DNA of 64,000 bases from Sepioteuthis lessoniana (GCA_963585895.1 CAUZXS010005786.1:1-64000), one strand, 5' to 3'; positions 22,248 through 33,394 are shown, numbered from the stretch's first letter. Notes: generated by a model not told the origin, from the sequence alone. Made by a program: numbers and translations.

Positions 22248-22470
22248 GTGTAAATGGCATAATGTTTATCATGAGAGGATATGGACTGACAAGCAGATAA
22301 GGCTGTTTGCATTTCACTTCATGCTAATGTCCTTGTGAAAGGCATGAAACTACTTATTCTCACCCCTCAATTATGACTAAAATAATAGGACAGACTGAGT
22401 TCTTTAGCCTTGCTAATATAACCTGTTAAGGAGAATTTAAAAAATTTGAATTCAAAACATGAGTGAGTTC
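22248..22470 (+). mobile_element. Old SINE-C
   Basis: gcatttcacttcatgctaat, ggcatgaaactacttattct, the gagttctttagccttgctaa block and gaattcaaaac follow SINE-C order. The B box is lost. Confidence 0.65.
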
Positions 22471-22514
22471 AAGTCTCATTGATTACCCCATTAACAAGGC
22501 TTTGTGCCATATAT

Positions 22515-22672
22515 GTTCTTTGATGAAAGCAAAAAGCTGGAAACATACACATATGTAAGAACAAAATAAATAGATAAATTCTAAAAAATCTTTTCATGGA
22601 CCAATTCATTTTAAATTTTCATTCTCTCTTTGGACCTACAACAAAAATTTATATATATATATATATATATAT
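22515..22672 (+). repeat. Module H with (AT)n end
   Basis: TTGATGA at 22520-22526, agc-aaaaa-gct as a compact stem, then GAAAC at 22540-22544. Then ttctctctttggacc and (AT)n from about 22651. The 24120 module repeats the same order (ttctctcattggacc then (AT)n). Confidence 0.55.
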
Positions 22673-23740
22673 TGTGACGCGAAAGGTTTACTTTTATCCC
22701 AGAATGGGGTTTTATTTTCGCACGTGTGAAGCCGGGGCAGGTTGGCACTTGATCCCCTATAGAATAAGTCCTCGTTCAGAGTTTTCTCTCAGGCATATAA
22801 GACCTGGCATATTACGTGAGGGATTAATTTAGGGCCAGACTGACTGCCGCTGGCAAGGGGTTCCAAATTTCACACTATCCACACACCCACCAAGGCCACT
22901 AAACTTCCTCCCCCAGACAACAGAAGATATGGACCTCTAGGTTTTAGTCGTAATAATATTATATTGTAGTAGTCAGCAACTCCGGTTTCCCGTGTGATAT
23001 TTTAGAGGAATTTATAGGACAATTTTAAGCAAGATAACATAAGACGAATAGAAGCTGAAAAGGAAGCATGAGGTAACAAATTCGTAGCAGAACTGCCAAG
23101 AACAACTTAGACCACATGGTAACATAAAAATACAGGAATCCTTTACTATACAAAGAGATACACTTTCAAAGTATCAAATATGTATAATGAATTGAACAGT
23201 CCATGGACATAAATGTCTTTCTTTTCTGTTCTTTCGTTTTCCTTCAAATTGAGAGAGAGAGAGTGGTATATAAAGTTTGGGTATAAAGGAGAAATAGCCC
23301 CCAAAGTTACTTATCTTATTTTTCGACGGGGTTCCACTGGAGAATCTTTCTTCTTTCACGGGCTAATAGACTTTATGCTATTTTTAATACTGGCTTGAAG
23401 AAATTGGGTCCCTCGTGTCTCAGATATTCTTTTGTCTTCTACCCGGAGTAAATGGCTGTGGGTCTGTCTGCCACGAGCCCTTTCCAATAACTAACTTGCT
23501 TATTATTCATTTCCGCTGAGGGGAAGGAGTCCCCACTTCCGTTTTTGGGGTCCCAGCCAATCATTTGGCTGCTCTCTTCTCCCCCCTTGGTGTCCGGCGA
23601 CCTGAGGTTACTAAGTACCAACACCTGTTGATATCCCCTCTGTGACCTACATTCTTTCTTAACTGTCACTTTTTTGACGGGTTGCCACTGTTCATTCCAA
23701 CGGGAGGATAGTATTAATCTTATTTCTATCGCCTATGACA
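22673..23740 (+). mobile_element. Probable solo LTR
   Basis: Starts TGTGACGCG and ends ...TATGACA within an (AT)n tract, leaving atat on both sides (22669-22672 and 23741-23744). It is richer in G+C than its flanks. A TATA-like gtatataaag lies at about 23268, which suggests plus orientation. No internal retroelement coding lies beside it, so it would be a solo LTR. A Ty3/gypsy origin is plausible from the TGTGACG start but not demonstrated. Confidence 0.6.
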
Positions 23741-23814
23741 ATATATATAACACCTATATGCACACACACATACAAGTTAACTCTGCTATCTTTGTCTGGC
23801 TTCCATAATTCCCA

Positions 23815-23842
23815 TTATATATATATATATATATATATATAT
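23815..23842. repeat. (AT)n microsatellite
   Basis: Uninterrupted AT run bordering the LINE-L tail at 23843. Confidence 0.9.
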
Positions 23843-24018
23843 CATCATCATGTTGTGCTGGTAGCACGGATATCCTTGACCCTCTCTCGCCACTTTTCCC
23901 TATCGTTCATCGCCTCAGGCAGGTCTTCAGGACAACATCCTGTATCCTCACATAGTTGCTGAATGTATGTTCGTGCTGGTCGTCCTGCTTTTGCACGGCC
24001 AGGTGTGGGGGTCCATAT
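23843..24018 (-). mobile_element. LINE-L 3' end
   Basis: Minus strand matches bases 1-175 closely (ggtagcacggatatccttga, cgttcatcgcctcaggcagg). The ATG-repeat tail is at the left and the element is truncated at gtgtgggggtccata. Confidence 0.88.
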
Positions 24019-24119
24019 ATACTAAATAATTGTGCAAATGATTTCAAATTTGGTATACAGGTTTTTATTATTTCATAGACTTGTGGTCTATATATGTTTC
24101 AGACTTTACATCTTCAAAA

Positions 24120-24276
24120 GGTTTTAAATGGCCTGAAGAAAACTAAACGTGAAACATGTAGAGCAGAAGTACAGGAAATAATAAAAACCTAACTACCAAA
24201 CCTATTTCTTTTAAAATATCTACTTTTCTCTCATTGGACCAACAACAATTCATATATATATATATATATATATATA
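24120..24276 (+). repeat. Module H with (AT)n end
   Basis: CTGAAGA at 24132-24138, an 11-bp segment, GAAAC at 24150-24154, ttctctcattggacc near 24228, and (AT)n at 24252-24276. Confidence 0.5.
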
Positions 24277-24971
24277 CAAAATATTCAAAAGGTTCACAAT
24301 GTCTATAATTCTGAATTTCATCCACATTGATCAAAATGATCATCAGATCAATAACAGTATTATAGTGGATTGTTTGCATTTTTATTCATTTTTAACATCA
24401 TGGGAGTATGAGTAAATATATATAGAGAGGGATTGTAAAGTTAAAAAAAAAAAACATGGTATCAATGAAAAAAAAAAGAGATAGGAAGAATATAGATATT
24501 TTTCTTCCTCTATTCCTTTTTTTAAGATACAAACCCTCAAATACATATACTTCCACTAAGCTAAAAATAAATAAGAAGAATGTCACATAATACTGATGAT
24601 TGTGCAGTTTAATATGTGTGAAACTCAGATTTATGAATCCTTTAACATTTCAGATTTTAAATTGGCTCAGCTTATAAGGGCATCAAAGCTTTTACAAAAA
24701 TTTTCCTCACAATTTTTGAGCAGCCTCTTAGCTAAAAGTGTTTAGATAAAATATTTAATGGCTGAAAGTAAATCTAAAAATCTCTTATGGGAACTCAATA
24801 TTTGAAAAACAAGAAAAATATATCAAAAATATTATTTCAGTGTTTATTTTTTAATATCTTGAGAACATTAATATAAAAAAAAAATTTATTTTTGAGCAAA
24901 AGGTAGGATTCAGAAAAAACCAAAAGAAATTATTGTAGATAGTTAATTATACTATAATTCATATAATGAAT
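24277..24971. other. Unassigned AT-rich sequence
   Basis: Several A and T runs. No family recognised. Confidence 0.4.
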
Positions 24972-25228
24972 TTTTGGCCCATAGGTCTAGTAGGTAGAGT
25001 GTTTGTTAATGACCTGGGAGATCAGCGGTTCAATGCCAAGTCAAGTCATACTAAAGACTCAAAAAATGCTACTTGATATCTCTTTGCTTAACACTCAGCA
25101 TATGTATCAAGGATAAAGTGGAACAATCCAGAGAAAGGAGTAGCGCCCTCCCCTACACTTCGGTGCGGTAGCTATTAAGAAGAGAGCCTTCAGGTAGCCC
25201 TTGATTATAGTTGCGAACTTACTTTATT
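24972..25228 (+). mobile_element. SINE-B
   Basis: Head ggcccataggtctagtaggt, B box cggttcaatgcc near 25027, the body, and a gcgaacttacttt tail. Part of the middle (around aaggta) is deleted. Confidence 0.82.
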
Positions 25229-25284
25229 TCTAATTTGTTTTTGTTTAACTCTTTTTATCTCTACAAACCTTGATTAAGAAAACA

Positions 25285-25575
25285 ACTGTAGTGTAATGGT
25301 TACTGTCATAGAAAATGGATATAACAACCTGAGTTCAAATCCTGAACAAGGCTGTTTACATTTCACACAGTGCTAATAGTCTTGAAAAAGATATGAATTG
25401 AACTATTCCTTCTTTAGCTTTGAGTAAGTCAGATGACATACTAACCTCTAAGCATTGAGATGGCAACTGATCTAAGAGAAGGAAAGCTCTGAATTCAAAC
25501 CTGTTAACTCAGCTTAAAAAAAAAATGACCTTGTGTTGCATCCTGTTTGTGATGGCAGAGTTGGGAAAATACGTA
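25285..25575 (+). mobile_element. SINE-C, diverged
   Basis: gtagtgtaatggttactgtc A-box region, gttcaaatcc B box near 25333, then the usual body to ttgggaaaatac. Confidence 0.8.
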
Positions 25576-25891
25576 CAACCGGTATTGCCTCATTATTGTG
25601 TGGAGGGCTGTAAAACATTTGAAACAAAGCTATACTAAATAAAGATCTGAACCTGCATTCAAATCAGGGAAACCTAATCAAAGTCTCATATTTTTACCAT
25701 GTAATTGACAAATGAACAGTGGAGGAGCTACTCCAAGTATTGATACACATACATATTGGTGTGGGTACACAAGTCATCACCAACAGGTGACAAGTTTTCA
25801 GTTCCACATTATCATAAAATACAATGTCAAAAAGAAAATGCATAAAACCTTCCTGTATTATTTAATATTATTCTTTACACATACTGTAACC

Positions 25892-26147
25892 AGACATTGG
25901 CATAATGGTTAGAGTGTTCGCCAATGGCTCAGGAGACTTGGGTTCAATCCCAGGTCGAGTCATATCAAAGACTTTAAAAATGGTACTTGATGCCTCCTTG
26001 CTTAACACTCAGCATTATAAGGTACAGATCAAGGGTAAAGTAGAGAAATCCAGGGAAAGGAGTAGCGCCCTCCCCTACACCTTGGTGTAGTAGCTATCGA
26101 AAAGGGAGCCTTCAGGTCACCCTCGACTATGGTAGCCAACTTTACTT
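25892..26147 (+). mobile_element. SINE-B (reference copy)
   Basis: tRNA-derived SINE. A-box region ttggcataatggttagag at about 25897-25914 and a perfect B box ggttcaatcc at 25941-25950. The body follows: ggtacttgatgcctcc, ctcagcattataaggta, aagggtaaagtag, ccctacaccttggtgtag and tcgaaaagggag. The 3' end gccaactttacttac is rich in TTAC. At least 18 copies lie in this window, in both orientations. The long frames through these copies read alike in every copy and are not genes. Confidence 0.92.
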
Positions 26148-26324
26148 ACACATACTGTGATACAACAGAACAGATAGAAATACAATGAACTTGTTAATAA
26201 ATCAAATAAAAACATGGTACAAATATAGTTCCAGTTTGTGGCACATAGGAAAAATATCCTACCGGTATGCCCTATCAGATAGATGGAGAAGCACTGAAAT
26301 AAACATTATTACAACTAAATTTTT

Positions 26325-26623
26325 ATGGAGGTGCCCTTGGTGTAATGGCTATCATCATAGGAAATAGACACAGCGACACGAGTTCAAATCCTGGACGAGA
26401 CTGATTGCATTTCACATAGCACTAATACCTTTGAGAAAGGTATGAATCCAATTATTCTCCCTCCAGCTATAGGTAAATAGTAGAACAATCTAGGTTCTTC
26501 AACCTTGGTGAGGCAACTAGTCTAGGAGAAGGAAAACTCTGAATTCAAACCTGTTAAACTCTGCTTAAAAATCAGCCTTGTGTCATACCCTGCCCGAGCG
26601 GAGGGGTTGGTAAATATGATATG
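26325..26623 (+). mobile_element. SINE-C (reference copy)
   Basis: tRNA-derived SINE. A box tggtgtaatgg at 26338-26348 and B box gttcaaatcc at 26382-26391. The body has catttcacatagcactaata, ctccctccagctat, aggcaactagtctaggag and gaattcaaacctgttaaact. It ends gaggggttggtaaatatgat. A perfect 17-bp target duplication (attacaactaaattttt) lies at 26308-26324 and 26624-26640, indicating a recent insertion. Confidence 0.95.
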
Positions 26624-26640
26624 ATTACAACTAAATTTTT

Positions 26641-28309
26641 CATTATTTAAAATGCAACAATTTGGATTGTGATGTTAAAACCTGAAAACAATAGAACATC
26701 TGCAGTTGTGTAATGTTGAAGATGAATAGATAAGTCATATGGATAACATGGCAACAGTCTACATGGGACAACTGATTTACAGAGTAATGATGACTGATCA
26801 CCTCAATAGTCCAGAAAAGTGAACACGAAAACATCAACTTCGATCTTATGTATAAACAGAGACCCAGCTCATTTATTTTGTTTTGCCAAGGTCGAGAAAA
26901 GAGATAAAACTTGTGAGTTATAAATCATTTGTGGCTACAGTATGGTACTGTAATTATTTAGCATTTGCAGTTTACAATGAATCATTATGTTCTGGATCTT
27001 TGTTGTTTCTTCTTTTGGAAACCTTTTCCCAGTTGGACTGACTTGCTGTTCTCTTTTCTGGATAGTCTACAGGACTGAACTTTCATCGACTGAAGATCTA
27101 AGCAATATGAAATTTGAGGCTCTTCTCTAAAAAGATTTGGTTAAAAAGGTGATAAAGAAAAAATAATGTATGATTTTTGATGAATCAGCATTAAAGAATA
27201 AAAACTGAAAATAAATCATGAAAGAAAAACCGAGGCTCCGAAGGCTGTGTGGCTCTAAGCTATAGCTTATTGAGTTTATAGGCAAGACCAACATTAAGTA
27301 CCTAACTGGATTGTATACACTGCTGCCTGAACATGTGGCTAAGTGTTTATATTTGAAATTTTTCTAAACATAAACATGGCATCACCTTCTGACAAGAGAG
27401 TTTGACATCTAAACTATATGATCCAAGTATCACAACGAAAATCTGCTCTTGTAATACACCTTCAATACAGGGCCACTTTTAAAATAGGCCTGGCATATCT
27501 ATAAACAAAAACTGACCAAACAAGGTGCTACCTGCCAGCATCAGGTGACCTTGGTGTTACTTTAAAATGAATTATAAAAAAAATTTTTTTTTGTAATTTC
27601 TTTGTTCTCTCTCTTTCTCTCTCTCTCTTTTTTTTTTTAAACCAATTAATAAATTCTTATTAGAACTCATTTTCAAATCAGAAAATAATTCTTTTGAAGG
27701 TTAATTTTTAAAAAAAATAAGAACATAAATCAACAAATTACTGTTTTCTGCTTTCTATGCCTCCACCCACTCACATTTCAAAGTGACTCGACGAATTATC
27801 ATCATCATCATTTTCTCAGACATAAGTCAATACTTTGTCTATAATATCTAAAGATGATAGATAATCACAATGTCAAAGATTTTTTTATATTCATGTTTCT
27901 CATGATTCTCATTCCATCTCATCAAATGCTGATAAGATAAAGATTTAAAAAAAAAATTATCTACCAACTTAAGAATAAAGATAATAATACTATGAAATGA
28001 TAAAGATTTTGATTGTTGCTGCTGGTGATGATGATATGATATAGGAATGATGGGATTGTTATTTTTGGGATAATGATGATACAATGTGACCAACTTTATA
28101 GCTAAGATAGTTTGTATTTTTTGCTATTGCCAGTTATTGGCATTTAAAGCCAGGTTAATTCTACTACAATACAATCTTCCTTTCTCTGTTTTCTTTTACT
28201 TGGCTCATTGCTGTATGATGTTAAACTTAGTAAATACCAATTTTAGATATTTTGGAAGATCACACACACTCACACTTACCCCTGCACCCCACTGTCATGA
28301 GAAGGAAGT
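26641..28309. other. Unassigned 1.7-kb stretch
   Basis: (CT)n/T-rich run at about 27606-27640, poly-A near 27710 and 27950, and atcatcatcatca near 27800. No family or coding homology recognised on either strand. Confidence 0.45.
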
Positions 28310-28545
28310 AATAAGTAGAGTACAGCTGGTTTGAATTTTGATTTTACTTCTCCTACACTGGTTACCTTATCAAAGACAGGAAACCCAATCTGCACTAATA
28401 TTTACTCATAGTTAGTGGGGAAAAAGAAATTGATTCATGCCTTCACTAATGGCATTTGCATTAAGTGATATGCAGACAACCTTATCTAGGATTTGAACTC
28501 AGGTCTTTTATGTTATTTCCTACAATGATAACTTGTGCTAAGTTC
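28310..28545 (-). mobile_element. Old SINE-C
   Basis: Minus-strand order of agctggtttgaatt, ctacactggtt, attgattcatgcctt and ggatttgaactcaggtc (B box). Confidence 0.7.
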
Positions 28546-28549
28546 ACAC

Positions 28550-28710
28550 AAGTTGGATGTGACACAAGGTTGATTTTTAAACAGAGTTTAACTGGTTTGA
28601 ATTCAGTTTTCCCTCTCCTAGATTGGTTGCTATGTCAAAGTTAAAGAACTCAGTCTGCCCAACTATTTACCCACATTTAGAGGGAGAATAGTTAGATTCA
28701 TGCCTTTATG
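28550..28710 (-). mobile_element. SINE-C, truncated at (AT)n
   Basis: tgtgacacaaggttgatttt to gattcatgccttta on the minus strand, immediately following the previous copy. The head half is absent where (AT)n begins at 28719. Confidence 0.75.
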
Positions 28711-28715
28711 TATGA

Positions 28716-28718
<3 letters not shown>

Positions 28719-28762
<44 letters not shown>
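28719..28762. repeat. (AT)n microsatellite
   Basis: 44-bp AT run. Confidence 0.92.
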
Positions 28763-28765
<3 letters not shown>

Positions 28766-28989
28766 TTGTTTCCATGTAAATTCCACAAAATACATGCAGA
28801 ATAATTGCGCAAATATTAACTATAACATTATGTGATAAATCATTAATAATTTCTCTTCTGATTTTAAAATTAGTTGAATTATTAACAACACATATGTCAA
28901 ACAAAAATTGAATTAAATAAAATCTTAAAAAACTTAAATGGGAAAATTGGAGATTTGGTTTTGTGAAATAAGTAACTCGCTTTTTTGAG

Positions 28990-29356
28990 GCAAACATGCA
29001 AAGTGTAATAAAGTACTGAGACTGAAACAGTATTTACCAAGACAGAAATGAACAATGAATGAAACATTAATTTTCTTTAGAACAATTTTCTTGACATTTA
29101 ACTGAGTTATTCCAGTGCATTTTCCATTGGTCAAAGGACCTCAAAAACTCCTCCATTATATTTCTTTTAATATCTTCCTTATTCAGAAATCTTACTTTTG
29201 AGATGAATTTTTGATTCAGAAAACAAGTAAAAGTAACACAAAGCGAGATATGGTAGGTATGGAGAGTGCTGAACTTGCACAATCTTGTGTTTCACCAAAA
29301 ACATCTGATCAAAATGTATTAGGAATTAGTATTGACTCAGCAAGACATAATTACTT

Positions 29357-29362
<6 letters not shown>
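28990..29362 (-). mobile_element. Mariner transposase C-terminus, decayed
   Basis: Minus strand reads SPYLPYLALCYFYLF, the position of the SPDLAPCDF motif with the catalytic Asp changed to Tyr. In another frame it reads EDIKRNIMEEFLRSFDQW, then a WNNSVKCQENCSKEN segment typical of mariner C-termini. The copy stops at the (AT)n at 29361-29402. Inactive. Confidence 0.7.

Positions 29363-29402
<40 letters not shown>
29361..29402. repeat. (AT)n microsatellite
   Basis: 42-bp AT run separating two mariner copies of the same family. Confidence 0.92.
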
Positions 29403-29404
<2 letters not shown>

Positions 29405-29407
29405 GCA

Positions 29408-29800
29408 CACAAACTAAGTGTGTTAAGAAAGTATTGAGACTGAAGTTGTATTTACCAAGACAGAAATGACAAATGAATAAAACATTAATTTTCTTCAAAA
29501 TAGTTATTTCAGCCTTCAGCACAGTTATTCAAGTGATTAATGCATTTTTAAAAGTCTTTTTGTGATGTGAATTTGCTCTGTAGTATTTCTTTTAATGTTC
29601 TCCAGATTCTTTAATTTTTATCACTGAGAGATGAATTTTCAGTTTAGTAAACAAGAAAAAGTCATACTGAGCTAAAGGTTTGGTGAATATGGAGGGTAAA
29701 TACGTCTGCAAAATTCTGTGTTTTGCTAAAACCTTCATTTCAAAAAGTATTGAGAATTGAAACTGACTTGATTAGATATCATTACTTTATTATATAAATT
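29408..29800 (-). mobile_element. Second tandem mariner remnant
   Basis: Same order of landmarks as 28990-29362 (gtattgagactgaa, taccaagacagaaatga, aacattaattttctt, aacaagaaaaagtcat). Independent substitutions and small indels are present. No reading frame remains. Confidence 0.65.
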
Positions 29801-30178
29801 CTCAGTTGTATATACGTCTTCATTTAAATTTTCAAGATTGGTAAGATCAAGATTTATAACAATATGAACACAGCCAAGAATAATAATTTCAAAAAAATAA
29901 TCCCTTACAACCCCACCACAACCCCTCCCCCCAAAAAAACCAGATTATTCAAAAAAAGATTAAGCATAAATAATAAAACATGGTTATTCATTTACAATCT
30001 TATTTTTCTAATAATCTGTTTTCTTTTTTTAAAACAAAACATGCAAATTATCTAATATCTAATCCTATTTGAAAAATTTCTACATTTATCAAGTTATATA
30101 TGAGGCTCATTCAATAAATAAAGATGATTCATTTAAGTGAGTAGGGACCTTTTTCATAAACAAAGGTCTTTCAATAAA
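29801..30178. other. AT-rich with a mariner end-like scrap
   Basis: About 30097-30165 holds atgaggctcattcaataaat, resembling the ends of the mariner at 60697-61428. The rest is A/C-rich low complexity. Confidence 0.4.
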
Positions 30179-30655
30179 TCATCATAATGTCACACCATCA
30201 GCACAGATCTCCCTGACCCTCTCCCGTCACCTTTCTCTATTGTCCATCACTTCCAGTAAGTCTTCAAGGCTTCATCCTGTATCAGCACAGAGCTGTTGTA
30301 TATAAGTTCAAGCAGGTCGTCCTGCCTTTGCTTGTCCCTGTGAAGGGGTCCACAGGAGTGTGTCACGTATGAGTTCGTCCCTACTTCTCCAGCAGTGTCC
30401 TACATGTCTGGTTCATCAAACTTGGATAGTTTTTGTGATGGGTGGTAAGTGGCCGTACAGCTACTGCTTTGCGGAGTGCTGCCTCCAGGACTTGTTCAAT
30501 ATTGCTCGCAGCATTCTTGTGTAGTTTCTATCAAGCTTTTTCTCCACATGTTTAGTTAGCATCCATGTAGTGCCTTCATACAGCAGTATCAACACAACTG
30601 CTGCTTGAAAAAAAAAACACATTTCATTTTATTGGTCAGGTCTGACTTCCATAAA
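30179..30655 (-). mobile_element. LINE-L 3' portion
   Basis: Minus strand covers the region after the RT core (gtgatgggtggtaagtggcc, the caatattgctcgcagcattc block) down to the ATG-rich end at 30179. It diverges from 17760-18222 by many substitutions and is interrupted by a poly-A/T run near 30609. Confidence 0.85.
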
Positions 30656-30660
30656 CTAAA

Positions 30661-30689
<29 letters not shown>

Positions 30690-30695
<6 letters not shown>

Positions 30696-31540
30696 CTTTT
30701 CAGAGTTCCAACTGAGAGAAACAGAATGGGGAAAATATTAAACTTGAACAGAACATATATGTAAAGAAATTAAAATCTATTCCAGTAGAAGCAGGCAGAA
30801 ACCTGAAAGATGTAATATCCACAACAGAAATTAGTGAAACCAGCAAGTTATTGGTTAACTTAATTGGCTACCAACTCAAAACAGAACCAATCTTCATTAT
30901 GATATTAGTATATTAAGCTCCATACTAAAGCAAAAAAAAAATGTAGAATGTACAAAACAAGTCAACAAAGTAGTTAAGAAAGCAAAAAGAAAAAAATCAC
31001 AGACATTCCAGATTTAGGCAACCTTGACCATTTAAGAATTGTGGTATATAGTGATGTTTCTTTTGCTAATTTAACTGATGCGAAATCCCAAAGAGGCTAT
31101 ATACTCTTTTTGGCAGGAAGTAACAATATATGCCAATTGTTTGGCAATCTAAGCATATCAGAAAAGTTATCAATAGTACACTGCCTGCTGAAACATTAGC
31201 CATGGTTGACATGTCAGAAGTCTGTTTATTTCATAGAAAACTACTACTGGAACTACTGCAACTAAAAGATAAAACTGAGAATATTAAAAAACAGAGAATA
31301 TTAAAATCATATGTAAAATGGACAATTCCCTTCTCTATGACTCAGTTATATTCAATGACACAAATTCTGGATAAGACACTGAGATGACCATTTCAAGAGA
31401 AATGATGGACAGAAAAGGAAGTGCAGAGACTTCTTGGATACCAACTGATCTACAAATTGCAGACTCCTTAACTAAGAAAGGAGTACCATCATTTAAAATC
31501 CTTGGTTTTATATCAGAGCCCAAGGAGTTATCTATTTAAT
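30690..31540 (+). mobile_element. Ty1/copia-like pol fragment (RT end and RNase H), decayed
   Basis: Plus-strand pieces in correct order. About 30735-30930: end of RT (ETSKLLVNLIGYQLKTEP). About 31006-31130: RNase H start, VVYSDVSFANLTD with the first catalytic Asp, then GYILFLAGSNN. 31130-31210 in the next frame: PIVWQSKHIRKV then STLPAETLAMVD, with the Glu of the RNase H core. About 31425-31515: SWIPTDLQIADSLTKKG, the copia C-terminal signature. At least two frameshifts and several stops. No LTRs, integrase or gag were found nearby. Inactive; the copia lineage is unresolved. Confidence 0.8.
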
Positions 31541-33086
31541 AAATTCACATTCTTTCTTTTTCAGGAAAACATATAATACTCATCTAAAAGGGAAAGAAAG
31601 AAGGGGAAAAATTGTTGATCCACACAAATCATGCCTCTTGGACACTCTGGTTGTAAGGTACAATACTACTTGGAAGTTGTACAGTAGCCATATTCTATTT
31701 GCTACATACTGAACAAGCTGGTCAAATAAACTCATCCTCCTGATATACCTTTGTTGAAGTCCTTTTATAAATATTTTCAGAGAGTTTGCCACAAAAAGTC
31801 TAAGTCAGTAAAAACAGTCTATGGAGTGGAAAAGACACTGAGTCTCCCATAAAGAAAGTTCTGGGCACAGTGGTCAATAAATGAGGTCATGTTGATAGTC
31901 ACAAAAGGACCTATCACTATTGATTTCCTTGTAAAAGGTGCAACTGTAAAAAGTGCTTCCTACTGAAAACTCCTTAGGCAATATTTTACCTTGTTTATTG
32001 CATGAAGCTAGAAGTAGCCAACTCGGGCACATGTTTGTGGCCGCAAAGTTTACTTCTGGTCTGGCATTATATTGAAGAACATGGCTTTAGAAGACCATTT
32101 CCACTGGAAGCACTTGCTCTTCACCTAAAAGGGCAAGAGTCAGATATTTTGCTTAGTTTGGTTCACAAGTCTTAAAATGGTTTCTATTTCTTGTAGATAA
32201 AAAGACAATAATTGTCTAACAGGATGAAAATGTTCATGTCATGATTTTCAGAAACTAGCATTTATTTATTTATTTATTCACTAAAGGTGCTGAAATTTGA
32301 CCCTAAAATATTTATATTCTTTTATCCATTACCCTAACATCAAATTTACTTAAATTCAAATATACAGAAAAGTAAATAAGCCAAAATTCAAAGGTAAATT
32401 TTTTTTATATCATGAAAAACTTGATTTACAGTGAAGTCATGCTAAAAACACTGATTACACTACATAACTGTAGTAGTAATGCCACGAACAATCTTACCTC
32501 AAATAAACAGAAGGTGCGCTCTCTCTGTTACCAACACACGGAAACCAGAAGAAGAAAAGGATGCAAGAGGTGTGACTTATTTTATAGAGGAGAATGTGAT
32601 AAGCCCACATGAAGTGGCGAGATTTAATGAGCATATAAGAAACTAAGTTTGAGGTGTAAAAAGCAGAGCAGTATTTTGCTAATGTCTGATTGGTGAACAT
32701 CAGTTTATTTTCCGTGTTAAATAATTTGACTACCCCCCAATAGGTTGATTCCACTTTGACTAGACTTCTAAAACCATGAACAATAACTAAAGAAAAACAG
32801 TGATAAGCCTGTTCAGGACTTTGATAGGTGACCACACAGAAAAAAGTTCTGTAGGCAACCAGTCGCCTGTTTGCCAAACTAAGCAAAACTTAATAAATTC
32901 TAAGAAAAACTCTCGGTAATTGAACTTTGATTCTTAGAACCCAAGCATCCAGTACTCTGTTGCTGTGTTAAAATACACATACATGGGTGGTATGAATTGT
33001 GGCTGTGGGACACTCATTATTAAATCACTATTGCAAGATTGTTAAATAAAAGACTGCAACATTTTACATTTTTAGTTACTTTAATT
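31541..33086. other. Unassigned 1.5-kb stretch
   Basis: Contains the longest non-repeat open frame of the window (32494-32886, minus, 130 residues). I recognise no domain. A coding interpretation is not supported. (ATTT)n at about 32262-32279. Confidence 0.4.
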
Positions 33087-33163
33087 GGTATTAGTGCTAT
33101 GTGAAATGCAAACTGCCTCATTATGGATTTGAGGCTGTTTGTATTTCACATAGCACTAATACC
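33087..33163. repeat. Near-perfect hairpin from two SINE-C ends
   Basis: 34-bp arms at 33087-33120 and 33130-33163 with two mismatches and a 9-bp loop. Both arms are the SINE-C segment tttcacatagcactaatacc. The left arm is an inverted partial copy joined head-to-head to the next feature. Confidence 0.9.
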
Positions 33164-33345
33164 ATTGAGAAAGGTATGAATCCAACTATTCTTCCACCAG
33201 GTAAGGGTTAATAGTAAGGTAGACAAGTTTTTTTAACCTTAGTATAGCAACTGGCTAAGAAGAGGGAAAACTCTGAATTCAAACCAGTTTTACTATGCTG
33301 AAAAATTGTCCTGCTTGTGTCAAAGAGGTTGGGTAAATGAATACA
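33130..33345 (+). mobile_element. SINE-C without tRNA-like head
   Basis: From catttcacatagcactaata-like sequence to ggttgggtaaatga. A- and B-box regions are missing. Confidence 0.8.
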
Positions 33346-33394
33346 TACAACTTTAGTAATACCCAAATACATACAAATTGCATACTATAGATAA

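Noticed and set aside
25892-26090. Repeated about 61-residue frames in SINE-B copies (also 33453-33638, 35772-35978, 54712-54990)
   Set aside because: They recur in every SINE-B because of shared ancestry of a non-coding RNA-derived element.
32494-32886. 130-residue minus-strand open frame as a gene
   Set aside because: No domain recognised and no context. A frame this long is possible by chance in 64 kb, and the region adjoins element debris.
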